DNA of 64,000 bases from Zantedeschia hybrid cultivar (lineage: Eukaryota; Streptophyta; Magnoliopsida; Alismatales; Araceae). A model generated the notes under the pieces. It did no database searches and had not been told where the DNA came from. It saw nothing but the letters and a program-made list of their open reading frames with translations. This document shows, piece by piece, positions 1 through 10,031 of this stretch. The first letter of the stretch is position 1, and each line of letters begins with the position of its first letter. The stretch is from assembly GCA_030544215.1 (NCBI GenBank), contig JARZZO010000003.1:20283879-20347878 (forward strand), in the 5' to 3' direction. The translations under genes and the position numbers were made by a program.

Positions 1-780
1 GGGACAACTCTAATAAATTTGGTTTTATTCAATTTATCGACCTCTTCCTTCATTTTCAAAATCATTTGTAGGTGGAATCGCCTTAATTTATGTTTAATCG
101 GGTTAGCTCCAGATTTCAAAGTTAACCGGTGCTCCACTAGAGAAGAATCTAATCCTGGCATATCTTCATGGCTCCAGGCGAATGTGTCCTTTTAATCTCT
201 AAGAACTCGAACCAAAACCTCTTCGTCTGATTTGGAAAGATTCTGACTAATGAGGACAACCTTGGGTTCTTCTTCAGTTCCTAGATTGATCTCCTTAGTT
301 GGCTCTTCTACAGCAGCTGAGGGTTCATCAAATCTTTTCACCTCACTAGCACATGCCTCAACTACGTCCTCATCTTCTTCTTCTTTCATGATGGGGTCCT
401 TTTCATGTATCAATTCATATACCCCATACCGGTCATCGACCAATTCATCTGTCTCATACTCTTCTGACAACTGGATATGATTCTCTAACAGTTGAGGGAT
501 TTAATAATAGGGAAGGCACTTAGATGCTAGTTCCTAGAGGTATCTATTTGGTATCTGCCAACCCTTAGACTTCCTAGACTATCTAAACTGCCTAACTTCA
601 CTAGACTCTCTATAATTAGACTCCCTATCCTGATCTAAAGAGGACGAAGAAGGATGAAAATCATAAGGTATATGGGGAGATGCAGGTGAATCCTCCTGAG
701 AGGAGGGGCAGAGTAGATCTAGAAGAGAATCTTGCCCGAATGACCCGTGCAACGGGGTACATTCGGACAAGTAATAGGAG
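1..780 (-). pseudogene. Ogre-like pol, N-terminal part up to RT (partial, broken)
   Basis: On the minus strand this matches the N-terminal 250 or so codons of the copy 2 pol frame (46542-47300). It covers the acidic linker with GYEL-type segments and the pre-RT segment ending in the EEVDKL region at the window edge. An in-frame TAA near 197 interrupts a TFAW-type motif, so it is broken even where sequence is present. RT proper lies left of the window. Confidence 0.8.
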
Positions 781-859
781 GTTTCCTCAACGAGAATTTG
801 GGAGGAGGTTTAAAAATTGACGTTTTTTTTGGTGTTTTCAATATTTAACATGAAGCATG

Positions 860-1580
860 AATGAATTTGGAAAAGAGGGGAATAAGATGGAGGTAAAGGC
901 ACCATTGCCAAAGGATTAGGGGGATCATACAACAATATGTCCTAGATCAAATCATAGATTCTCTTAAGGTCGAGAGGAATCCGAGGAAGAAAGTCCCGAG
1001 GGGACAGAGTAACGATGATGGGCGGTGCTCGGGGTATATCTTCAGTAATGACCTTCGACCAAGTCGGGGTCAGCAGTAGGGTGCGGAATAGAGTATGGAG
1101 AGTAAAAACATGTGATGGATGACCAGCCATCCAAAGGTGATTAGTAGTAAAGCCAACTTCATAGGGGTCATTTGGCTCCCTTTCATATGTTTCTTATGTC
1201 AACAGAATCCTTTTGTCAAAGATGGCCCCAGGCCTCTCAATCAGCTCATCTATCAATGGTGGCCATTGTGGTTCAGAAGGGTGCAAAAATAGTTGATTGA
1301 AAGCTATGTATAAATCCCATGTATCAAACCACATGTACCACTCGCACTCTGGGTCTTGAATCTTCCTTCTTTTCATCGGCCGCAGAGCCTCCAAGGATTG
1401 ATATGTCAGCAGCGATGTGCAGTGTTTGGCCAACTTCCTCCCATAGATGTCATGCAAATCGAAGTAGGAGGTTATCACCACCGTGTTACCATTATCATGT
1501 CGGATCACAGGTCCCTTGACAAAATGTGTAGACAAAGTCCAAGTCAGGGGATCCCGATTCTCCTTACACGGAGTCACCAT
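860..1580 (-). pseudogene. Conserved PR-RT spacer ORF, decayed copy
   Basis: Two minus-strand open stretches (1580-1194 and 1130-942) match successive parts of the copy 2 ORF at 45736-46478. They share DPLTWTL, EALRPMKRRK and HTLFRTLLLTPTWS. A stop or frame break lies between them near 1190. Many differences from copy 2 fall at third codon positions, so the encoded protein was under selection. I recognise no domain. Position between protease and RT suggests an intron-resident or accessory ORF of this lineage. Confidence 0.7.
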
Positions 1581-1599
1581 GGTTTTCCATACTTTCTAA

Positions 1600-2270
1600 C
1601 CATCTTCACCTTCTTGTTGCTGTACAATACTGTGCCTCACTTTCTCCGGTCTATAGCCCAGACCGTATCCAAGTATCCTTCTGTCATCTTTGATCAGCTT
1701 GGTTCTGCGTTGCAGTTGTGTACCCAGACCTTTTCTTGGCTGATACCCGATCTTCATCATTATATTTCAGCCAGGGGTACTTATGAACATCCCCTTTTTC
1801 AGAGCATCAATTGGATAGGATGAGGGTGGAATGGACTTCAGCGGATCAGCCAAAGGAATATAAGTTTCTAAGACAGACATAATGGGTTTTTGAACATATG
1901 AAGGAATTGGAGTTGGATTTACGTTCAAAGAATGAGGTACGACAAGAATGGGCATACTCGTAACTTTGATGACCCGTCCTTTGTAAGGAAACTTGAGGCA
2001 TTGATGATTTGTAGATAGGATAGCATCGAGTAATTTAATATAAGGACGGCTGAGTATACCCTTTAATGAAGGATCAATTTCAAGAATGTGAAACTCAACT
2101 TCCAGATAGCAGACTGGACCCAGTTCGACATTTAAATAAACCATGCCTAATGGTGAGCGCGTTGAATTGTCGTAGGCAGTGACTGAGATAGGTGAGGGTA
2201 GCCATTTTTCTCTCGGTATTCCATACAACTCAAGGGTTCTCGGGGGCAAGACATTGATGGGAGCCCCAGT
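1600..2270 (-). pseudogene. Ogre-like aspartic protease and G-patch (partial)
   Basis: The minus strand encodes the end of the protease active-site motif (TGAPINVLPP, matching DTGAS in copy 2) and a body ending near 1770. A stop (PG followed by TAG) then precedes a glycine-rich G-patch-like tail (GYQPRKGLGTQLQ). The first residues of the protease, including the catalytic Asp, are lost at the 2270 junction. A GTGAG splice-donor-like site follows the end of this frame, at the position where copy 2 has GTAAG. Confidence 0.8.
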
Positions 2271-2283
2271 AAGGGGGGGAGAA
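2271..2283 (+). other. Displaced polypurine tract at the left end of Tekay-1
   Basis: AAGGGGGGGAGAA stands directly before the 5' LTR and is identical to the polypurine tract before the 3' LTR (19526-19538). A normal 5' LTR should abut target DNA, so this 13-bp tract is out of place. It is followed at once by TGTAAG, the LTR start. Confidence 0.85.
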
Positions 2284-2405
2284 TGTAAGCACTGAGGTTT
2301 CGTATCTAGTTGTTGGGTCGGTTGCAGTGTCGGACCCTTTTGGATTGGGCCCTCGTAGGCCTGGCGCATGGGCTCTTTATCGCATCGAGCAAGTTCGACA
2401 GGATT

Positions 2406-2606
2406 TTGAACGGCATCGGCCTTGGGGGATGCAATTTAGGAGCCATGCAGGGGTGCCACATAGGCGAGCGTTGGGGCGCGAGTGTACGGCCCCGATCTGA
2501 TCGTCTAAAAGGCGTCTTGCATGGTCGACGCCATTCAGTGATCTACCAATGTACGACCCATGTCATGTCGCCTGATTAGCGTCGCTCTTGGAAGACGCAA
2601 TTTGGC
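2406..2606. repeat. 34-bp inverted-repeat modules, 3 units (Tekay-1 5' LTR, upstream cluster)
   Basis: Units lie at about 2406-2440, 2506-2540 and 2574-2606. Each has a GCGTC-type inner arm (GCATC in the first) and a GACGC/GATGC partner separated by exactly 10 bases, with AAA/TTT outer arms. See the finding on the dispersed module. Confidence 0.85.
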
Positions 2607-3170
2607 GCAGTTTCGGTTGTTGCTCCGAGCCCTCCCTCCTTTCCCTCATTCTCTCCATTCCTTTCTTTCTCCTCGCTCTCTCCGAACGCTTCGTTTCCCC
2701 CTTCCCCTTCTCCTTCCTATCCTCTCCCCATTCCTCCTCTTCCTCAACTCCATCAACCTCCTACCCCTCACCACTACCACCACCATCTCCTCCTGGAACA
2801 TTACTCTCCGGACGGTGGCTGACATCCCGATGGAGTGACGGCGTCTACAGTGGTACCAGCGGCGGCTTGCGGTGTAGCGGCGGCGGCTTGGAGCTAGGAG
2901 GAGTTCAAGTAACCGGTAGGGTGACGATCCTCGTTGTATTTGTTTAAAATCATGATTTTTCTGCTTTGAAGCATGCGAAGTGTGTGGATATTTTCAGGTA
3001 TAAAGCATATTTTAAGGGGTTTTTAATGAAAATAGGCATTTTTATGAAATGGGGTTTTGGGTGATGAATTAGTTATTAGACTTCTCCCTTTGTCTACTTT
3101 GTATTTTTTGAGTGTTTTGGGGTAGAAGAGGGGCCCTCGGTTTGGCTCGGTGGAATGCAGTTTCGGACGT

Positions 3171-3395
3171 AAAAAGCGTCCACGCAGGCCGACGCTATTT
3201 GAGATAGGTGTCTACCTGAGTCGACGCGATTTGCGGCCCATTTATCTGGTTCCTGAGGCCACTGTGGGATAAAGAGTTGAATAGCGTCGGCCATGGGCGA
3301 CACTATTCAAGTCAGTATCCCTAGGACAGGCTCTACGGAAATTGAACCAGTTTAGGGGGCTTGACTGACATCAGCCACGTGCGACGCGATTCAAG
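3171..3395. repeat. 34-bp inverted-repeat modules, 4 units (Tekay-1 5' LTR, downstream cluster)
   Basis: Units lie at about 3171-3202, 3203-3236, 3277-3310 and 3361-3395. All have 10-base centres, and the first two are adjacent. Some arms show C-to-T type changes (GTGTC, ACATC, GACAC), as expected for methylated CpG. Confidence 0.85.
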
Positions 3396-3750
3396 ACAGA
3401 ACTCCATTAATTCATGAAATTAACATGTGTTTACATTATTAGATAACTCGGTTAAATGCATGGCCACTATTCCGGGGTATGCCCCGATGTAGTTGTTATT
3501 TCCTTTTCAGGCCTATATATTTAATTATTTCTTTTACTTAGATTCAGTAATTATTTGCTTAGTCGAGTCGAATTGTAATAATTTTTAATTCTTGCACTAC
3601 CTTTAAAATTCGATGTAATGTGGAATGTTTAGCTTAGTTTATCATTTATTTTCCAGACTTATTGAGATCCTAGTTTGGCCCCAAATTTTAATGATTCAAT
3701 CTCCATTTAGTAATCGGATCCTCGATTATAGGGTGGCGGGTCGTTACAGT

Positions 3751-3762
3751 TGGTATCAGAGC
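3751..3762 (+). promoter_or_regulatory. Tekay-1 primer binding site (tRNA-iMet)
   Basis: TGGTATCAGAGC follows the LTR end after two bases. It is complementary to the 3' end of plant initiator methionine tRNA, the usual minus-strand primer for chromoviruses. Confidence 0.9.
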
Positions 3763-3904
3763 ATTCGGTCTGGCAATTAAATGAATAACTAGATTAAATA
3801 CTGTAATTTTAACAAATAAATACATTATCCCGTACAGGCACGACGGTAGTTTAGGTTTTGGGTTCTAATTAGAATTTACGATGGTTGTGATTGTAGGCGA
3901 TTAG

Positions 3905-4590
3905 ATGGCTTCTAGGAAGAGAGTGCCAGTTATTCGAGAGCAGGGAGATGTTCCTAATGGGTCTGAGGCCGGTAGGCCGAGTATGGAGCGTTTTATTTTG
4001 GCTATGATGGACACGATGACTATATATCAGACTCGAGACCCTAGTGAAAGTTCTAGTGCTTGGGGAGGGCCTTCAGCTACTCTGGAGAGATTCTTGAAGT
4101 TGAAGCCGCCTCATTTTACCGGCCGTCCCAACTTGGATGAGGCCGTTCATTGGCTGAAGGAGTTAGAGAAGACTTTCGATACCATGGATTGTGCAGCAGT
4201 TGAGAGGACTCCGTTGGCTACTTTCATGTTGAAGGATGATGCCTATGACTGGTGGACTACTTTGAAGAGCTTGTCTTATGCAGATAAGAATCTCAGGGAG
4301 ATTCGACGGGAGACATTTGTGAAAGAGTTCAACGGGCAGTACTTTTCTAGGCATGTCCAAAAGGCCAAGGAGAGAGAGTTTATGGAGTTGACCCAAGGGA
4401 GCATGACGGTCCTCGAGTACCAAATGAAGTTTGTCGCTTTAGGACGGTTTGTACCCTTCATCTCAAGGGATGAGGAGCGTCGGGCTGAGAGGTTTGTGGA
4501 TGGACTGAGGTCCAACTTAAGGAGTTTTGTGACGTCCCACTGTTGTTCGGACTTGGCATCGGCAGTTAAGTGTGCTGCAGTAGTAGAGGC
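3905..4590 (+). pseudogene. Tekay-1 gag, N-terminal part (split by insertion)
   Basis: The frame opens with ATG 3905 and encodes a retrotransposon gag (capsid) domain. Visible motifs include PPHFTGRP, AVHWLKELEKTF, DDAYDWWTTL and the FVKEFNGQYF segment. It forms the particle that packages element RNA. The frame is interrupted at 4590 by chromovirus-2 and resumes at 14379 with the basic, Gly/Ser-rich tail and zinc knuckle. Without the insertion it would be a normal-length chromovirus gag. Confidence 0.85.
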
Positions 4591-5034
4591 TATAAGGACC
4601 TACAAGATTACAGTTACATGCCAACATATACATAATTATAAAATGATATGTTCGTAAATACCGAAAAAGTATAAACACAATTATGAAAAGTTTGAGGTTA
4701 ATAATGTGATTGATGATTTTTAGAAGGTCTTAAGTATAATTTTTAGGGTCTCTGGAAGTGTCCTCAAAACACCAGAAAGAAGTTAAATTCAGTGACAAAC
4801 TACTGAGTAGGAGTATAAATACAATTATAAAAAATACAAGGACTAAAGTGAAAAAGTACTAAAGGATATGACTAAAGGATAAAGGATATTGGTAAGGTTT
4901 CTTGACCATCAAGTGACTTAACCCTAGTTAATCTAACCAAGTTTCTTGACCACCAAGTAACCTAACCCTTAAGTAACCCAACCGTAGTTAACCTAACCCC
5001 CAAGTAACCCCCCTTTAACCCTCCCCTCTCCTTC

Positions 5035-5042
5035 TATAAATA
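5035..5042 (+). promoter_or_regulatory. Probable TATA box of chromovirus-2 5' LTR
   Basis: TATAAATA is preceded by a run of CAAGTAACCTAACCC-like repeats (about 4895-5020) and followed by a GA microsatellite. The same arrangement is kept in the 3' LTR at 13043-13050, so it is likely the U3 promoter. Confidence 0.6.
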
Positions 5043-5334
5043 GGAGGGTGGTCCTCCCATTTCTCCCCATCCCATTCCCTTCCTTCCCACCTTCCCCTCC
5101 TTCCTCCTTGCCCACATCCAAGAGAGTAAGAGAGAGAAAGAGAGAGAGAGAGAGATTTTAAAGCGGGAGTGGGTGTTGTTCGCAGGATTCTTCACATGTA
5201 TAGGAAGGGGTTACTACTGTGTCCAAGAGAGCTCCTGGTTTAAAGGCAAGTACATGGTTCTTTTTGCTTGGTTATTTTCCTATTTCGAATGGCCTGTTTT
5301 TCAAACTTGTATTTTCCTACAAATTTAAGAAAAT

Positions 5335-5460
5335 GCTACTAAGCCATTATGCTACCGAAATGGACCCCTAACCAAGATGCTACTAAGCCGTTATGCTGCT
5401 GAAATGAACCCCCAACCAAGATGCTACTAAGCCGTTATGCTGCCAAAATGAACACCCAAC
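5335..5460 (+). repeat. Triplicated 44-bp unit in chromovirus-2 LTR
   Basis: Three tandem units contain GATGCTACTAAGCCGTTATG followed by CTGCCGAAATGAACCCCCAA-type sequence. They are preserved in the 3' LTR at about 13340-13465. Units differ by a few substitutions. No coding capacity is apparent. Confidence 0.75.
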
Positions 5461-5809
5461 CCATGCCTAAATCCCCATTTCTATAAGTCTCTCATGTTAA
5501 AATTGAACATGCTACGGACAATGCCACCTTAGGAGTCTATGCGTCCGAATCATACAAGCATCTGTGTGAGGCGGACATAATTAAAAGACATAACCCGAGG
5601 CAAACGGGTAAATCCTGGGTATGGTTCTCCTGGTCTAGGTGGGACGGGTGGGTCCCCCTGCTACGCAGTGAAAGCGCTAGTGGGCATTTACCTTACTACT
5701 GGCTGCACGTCATGCTAACCTTCTCATGTTGTGGTTTGGATGCATGTCTGTTAAATAAGTGAAAAGATTCATACTATCCATATGTTATATATGTTTATGA
5801 CTTCATGCT

Positions 5810-5975
5810 ATTTCATGATCTTTTCACCATGCCATGATGCTATGACATATACTCATGCTATGCCATGTCATGTTTAAGTCAAGTCACGCCATGATGCCAT
5901 GCCATGAATCTTTATGTTTATACCCATGCTATACCATGTTACGCCACGCTCTCTTGACCATGCCATGATTTGCCA
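5810..5975 (+). repeat. CCATG-rich short repeats in chromovirus-2 LTR
   Basis: Words such as CATGCCATGATGC recur many times over about 160 bp, and again in the 3' LTR (about 13775-13945). The stretch lies downstream of the TATA box in the transcribed part of the LTR. Function unknown. Confidence 0.6.
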
Positions 5976-6257
5976 TGATCCTTATGTTAGCTGAAGTTTG
6001 TTATATTATATTCTATTATGCCATGATTATGTAGTAATATCATGTTGTCATTTTATGTTTATATATATGATAAGCCATGTAGTGGTATCATGTGCTTGCT
6101 GAGTCGGTAAACTCATCCACACTATTTAACCCCCTTTCAGGAGAGGACCTTCCTGGGCAACTGAGAAGTCTATCCGAGCTTAGCTTAGTTGAACAGAGGT
6201 TGTTTTTGTAAGTCCAGTCCCTATGTAACTTACATGTTGTATCCCTAGACTTGATGT

Positions 6258-7828
6258 TGTAAGGAATCGTCAAGAACGCAGCGGAAAATAAAATCGATTC
6301 TATTGTATCGGTTGCTGGGATCGTAAAACGGACATTAAAATAAATGCGGGAAGAACGGTTCTTCACCTTCGCGGGGTTTCGAATCTCCCGTGGATGATGC
6401 CGACTCGGTAATCGCGCACGCGCACGTTCTCTGGTATCCACACGAGTTCCCGCAGCAGACACGATTTCCTCCTCGACTTGAGTGCTCCGACCAGATCTCA
6501 AATCCACCATGCGCGGAGAGAGACAGATCCACTCCAAGAGAGGGAGAAGGAGAGAGAGAATCTGGGGTCAGTAATTCGTCCAACCAACCCTTTACCCCTT
6601 CCCCTTGGCCCTCCTTATATAGAAATAAGGATAAGCACAAAGATTAATCCTCATGATTATCCAAGAGTTTGGCCTTGGATAATTCTCCATTAAATCTTCA
6701 TGTTTATCCTGCGGCTTTTCATAAAAACCCAGATAAGTATGAAATTTAACGTCTCCCACCGTCTGAAGAGAACTTTTATGTGTGTGACCCTCTAGGCCCA
6801 TATATCAGTCCGGTTGCAGGCCCATTAAACTTAGAACTGTTTCTTGAATTTAATATTTATTAATTAACATTTAAACATGATATGTTAAATGATTAATTTA
6901 ATAAACAAGTGAATTATCATCTGATGATAAATTCACTTGGCCTTCTGATCATAAACAACACCAAACACTACCTCATGATCCCAGAAGATATAAGGGATAC
7001 TGTTCCCTTTAATTGAACCTTTTCGTCTGCAGATACCGCACAGATATAATCCTTCACTCATGCAATGTCCCAATAACGCAAGGGTATGGTTTTATAGTCA
7101 AACCCTCTATCGCATTATCCAGATGGATTCCAGTACACAGTTAATATCTAGAAAGACATCTCTTTCATTTGACCATGGCCAGGGATTTATGTGTACACAT
7201 CCATAGGACATTCTCTCTCCAGTCTTATACCAAAAGTGAGTGATCCCTTGTTGTTCACTCAATTACCTTCGCAAGCTTTCCACTGTATCTGAAAGACCGA
7301 TTATGGTGGACTTAATGGTTAAAGTCCACAAGTTAGAGAATCAAGATACAATGGTCTACAAACAAGGTATCATTGGTGACTCAGGTCAAACGACCAACTG
7401 TGCTACTGCAACGATTGAATTCCCTGGTTGACTAATAGGTATAATTACCATCCAGGAATTCTCATTTGGGTCTGTTTAGTGAACTCATTCTCTAATGAGC
7501 ACCTGCTTGTTTGTCTTAGTGTCACTACACGAGTGAATGTGAGATCATTCACCCTCATCACATGAGCAGACATAACTTGTGTCGATCTTATCGGATATTT
7601 AATGTCCATCTCAAATATCCTATGATCGAGAACTGTTTAAGACAATTGACTGAGGATATTGATCTCACTATCATGATCTCATCATGATTCAATATCCCAT
7701 ATATTTGTCTATGGACCTTCATTACGATAGTTACTTTGCGAGAACTATAAATGAAGAAATAATTGCCTTTATTAATCATTTGAATTAGAATGTACAATGA
7801 TTGGCTTTGAGGCCACCCAATTCTAACA
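6258..7828 (-). mobile_element. Copia-type solo LTR with GATGT duplication
   Basis: The insert begins TGTAAGGAATCG and ends TTCTAACA, flanked by GATGT at 6253-6257 and 7829-7833. It is absent from the other LTR of chromovirus-2, which shows the empty site near 14210. On the minus strand it runs from TGTTAGAATTGG through a TATATAAG box (about 6614-6621) to CGCTGCGTTC near its end, a layout typical of Ty1/copia LTRs. It has no internal region, so it is a solo LTR. Strand is inferred from the TATA box position. Confidence 0.85.
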
Positions 7829-8004
7829 GATGTACTGTAATGCACTGTGTATGACATCTATATGAAATATTTTGTTTATTTACATGCAAAGTGCTCAACC
7901 TTAACTGTAAGTCATGTTCGGGTTGTTCCCGCTGTTAATGGGTCCCTTCGGTTCGTAGTAAACCGGCATGACTGAGCCGGCCGACAGGGAGTCGTTACAG
8001 TTTG

Positions 8005-8016
8005 TGGTATCAGAGC
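8005..8016 (+). promoter_or_regulatory. Chromovirus-2 primer binding site (tRNA-iMet)
   Basis: TGGTATCAGAGC stands five bases after the 5' LTR end (GTTACA at 7999). It is complementary to initiator methionine tRNA. Confidence 0.9.
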
Positions 8017-8123
8017 AAGGTTAAGGATGAGCACTAAAAGCATGTACCATAAGTCCAGGATTAGTAGAATTAGGAGGCCAGACTTAGGTAACCCAGACTA
8101 ACCTATAACTTGTCCTATAGGTC

Positions 8124-9137
8124 ATGGCGACTAACGGACGGGGGAGGATGCCTAGGGCTAGAAGGATCAGTCCAGAGTCCCAGAATACCACACCTGTTCC
8201 TTCACCATCATCCATAGATATGGGAGCTATTGTCCAGATTTTCCAAGGATTTCTTCATGCTATCCAACAACACCAGAACTCTATAGACCAGGGAGGCCAG
8301 GCAGGAGCCATCGCTATGGAACGATTTAAGAAGATGGGACCTCCTATTTTTAAGGGGGAGAGCGACCCCCTGATAGCTGAAAGTTGGATACGGGAGATCG
8401 AAAAGATCTTTCGTGCCATCTGTTGCCCAGATACTGATAAAGTAAATCTGGGAAGTTACATGCTACAAGATAGGGCAGACACATGGTGGTCTTCTACCCT
8501 CCGTACAAAGTTTGCTGGAAGAGAAGGAGAGGTAACATGGGAAGAATTTTTGACAGCCTTCAGGGCTAAGTTCTTTCCACAACATATCCAAGATAAAATG
8601 ATGCAGGAGTTCCTATCCCTGACCCAAGGCACTAAGTCAGTTATAGAGTATGAAGCTAGATTTTCTGAATTGGCTAAATTCGCACCTCACATGTGCCTTG
8701 ATGAACGTTGGAAGCTACAAAAATTTCTGATGGGGCTAAAACCTATATTACGCACTAAGCTGGTTGTACACAAATTTAGCTCTATGGAAGAGGTGGTGGA
8801 AGCTGCGTACAGGCAAGAAGCTGAGCATGAGATTTATTTAGAAGAATGTAAGGTAGATCTCAAGAGACATGCATCTTCCTCTATGCAGAGGCAAGCATCC
8901 TCATCCATGCCCAAGAAGAGAAAGACTGAGTCCCCAAAGATGCCAGTAATGACTGTTACTCCATCTTCTCGAGTTCCTTCTTATCCTTTATGTCAAAAAT
9001 GTGAGAAAAGGCATGAAGGTAGTGAATGTCTGAGGGGATCAGGCCGATGCTTTGGTTGTGGGGAGATCGGACACATTATGAGGAAATATCCCAAGGTTAG
9101 AACCACTACTATGCCAAAACCAACATCAGCACAGTAA
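8124..9137 (+). CDS. Chromovirus-2 gag polyprotein
   Basis: A 337-residue frame starts about 110 bases after the primer site. It carries a retrotransposon gag domain (about residues 70-240, with MGPPIFKGESDP and DRADTWWSS), a basic Ser-rich linker, and a CCHC zinc knuckle near residues 307-321. The last knuckle cysteine is replaced by Tyr (CFGCGEIGH then RKYP). The frame ends at a TAA just before protease. In related elements gag and pol are often one frame, so this stop may be a mutation. Confidence 0.85.
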   Translation: MATNGRGRMPRARRISPESQNTTPVPSPSSIDMGAIVQIFQGFLHAIQQHQNSIDQGGQAGAIAMERFKKMGPPIFKGESDPLIAESWIREIEKIFRAICCPDTDKVNLGSYMLQDRADTWWSSTLRTKFAGREGEVTWEEFLTAFRAKFFPQHIQDKMMQEFLSLTQGTKSVIEYEARFSELAKFAPHMCLDERWKLQKFLMGLKPILRTKLVVHKFSSMEEVVEAAYRQEAEHEIYLEECKVDLKRHASSSMQRQASSSMPKKRKTESPKMPVMTVTPSSRVPSYPLCQKCEKRHEGSECLRGSGRCFGCGEIGHIMRKYPKVRTTTMPKPTSAQ

Positions 9138-9179
9138 ACGGTTCCCACCAAATCACGAACGCCAGCTCGTGTTTTTGCC

Positions 9180-10031
9180 TTGACTCGAGAAGATATGGGG
9201 GCTGTTGAGAACGTCACTGAAGGTACGGTTCTTATAGCCGATACTTATGCTCGAGTTCTTTTTGATACTGGTGCTACGCATTCCTTCATTTTAGAAGAAT
9301 TCATACAGTCATTACCTGATAAGATAGATTTAGTTGAAACTCCAGTCCTTATGACTGTTTTCACCCCTGGGGAAATTCTCCAATCCCAAAAATGCATTAC
9401 CTCTCTTAAAATAGAGATTGAAGGTAGACAACTCTCCACACAATTACATGTCCTTAAGATGAAAGACTTTGACGTTATTCTAGGGATGGACTGGTTAGAA
9501 CAATACCATGCTATGCTAGATTGCCGAAGGAAAAAGATTCTTTTTAGTATCCCAAGGGAAGAAGAGTTCTCTCTTAAACTCCCCAAACCTGGAAGGCAAA
9601 TCATCTCAGTACTTAAGGCACGGCACTGTATTTACAAGGGTTGTACTGCTTACCTAGTCAGTGTAGTTTCTATCCCAAAAGAAAAGAAAGCCCTCTCTAT
9701 CTCTGATATTAAGATAGTTAGAGAATATCCGGATGTTTTTCCTGATGAATTACAGGGCCTTCCACCAGTGAGGGAGATCGGATTCTCAATTGAGCTTCTC
9801 CCAGGTACAATACCCATTTCTAAGGTTCCCTATCGTATGGCACCTGCTGAGTTGGCAGAATTAAAGAAGCAGCTTCAAGAACTATTAGACAAGGGATTTA
9901 TTCGCCCTAGTGTGTCTCCATGGGGTGCTCCTGTTTTATTTGTTCAAAATAAGGATGGATCTCTGCGGCTCTGTGTGGATTATCGGAAGCTGAATCAAGT
10001 TACTATCAAGAATCGGTATCCACTGCCGTGA
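9180..10031 (+). pseudogene. Chromovirus-2 protease and RT N-terminal half
   Basis: This frame contains the aspartic protease active site LFDTGATHSFI near residues 29-39 and the ILGMDWL motif typical of Ty3/gypsy proteases. The start of reverse transcriptase follows, with WGAPVLFVQNKDGSLRLCVD and DYRKLNQ. It is closed by TGA at 10029-10031, where related copies read Arg, consistent with CGA to TGA. The protease itself looks complete. Confidence 0.85.

Larger units (their letters stand above)
1..2270 (-). mobile_element. Tat/Ogre-like retrotransposon copy 1, protease-to-RT portion
   Basis: This is the downstream part of a minus-strand Ty3/gypsy element of Tat/Ogre type, cut by the window edge on the left. 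Reading down from 2270 it carries protease, a G-patch region, a spacer ORF and the start of pol, in the same order as copy 2 at 45050-47300. Homology stops at 2270, where a 13-bp polypurine tract and a Tekay-like LTR begin. The element resumes on the far side of that insertion at 21554. Lineage is inferred from synteny with copy 2, which has the diagnostic second RNase H. Confidence 0.88.
2284..3748 (+). mobile_element. Tekay-1 5' LTR (internally deleted)
   Basis: It starts TGTAAGC and ends GTCGTTACA, and is followed two bases later by a tRNA-iMet-type primer site. It aligns with 19539-21553 but is 1465 bp against 2015 bp. About 550 bp corresponding to roughly 20690-21270 are missing near 3460. 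It holds seven inverted-repeat modules in two groups, with a pyrimidine-rich leader-like stretch (2620-2830) between them. Open frames inside it are not credible genes. Confidence 0.9.
4591..7999 (+). mobile_element. Chromovirus-2 5' LTR (split by a solo LTR)
   Basis: It aligns with the 3' LTR at 12598-14378. It begins TATAAGGACC, where TGTAAGGACC is expected, so the first G has mutated. It ends GTCGTTACA. A copia-type solo LTR sits at 6258-7828. Flanks GAGGC (4586-4590) and GAGTC (14379-14383) look like a target duplication with one change. It contains a TATA box, a GA-rich microsatellite (about 5125-5157), a triplicated 44-bp unit and CCATG-rich repeats, but no 34-bp inverted-repeat modules. 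Confidence 0.9.

Noticed and set aside
2310..2947. Open frames in Tekay-type LTRs (also 19582-20179, 31556-31985 and 59737-60307)
   Set aside because: They lie in the pyrimidine-rich leader-like part of the LTR, shift frame between LTR copies, and include inverted-repeat modules.
7240..7431. Short ORFs within the copia solo LTR as genes
   Set aside because: The region is LTR bounded by TG...CA and a GATGT duplication, and the frames have no domain.
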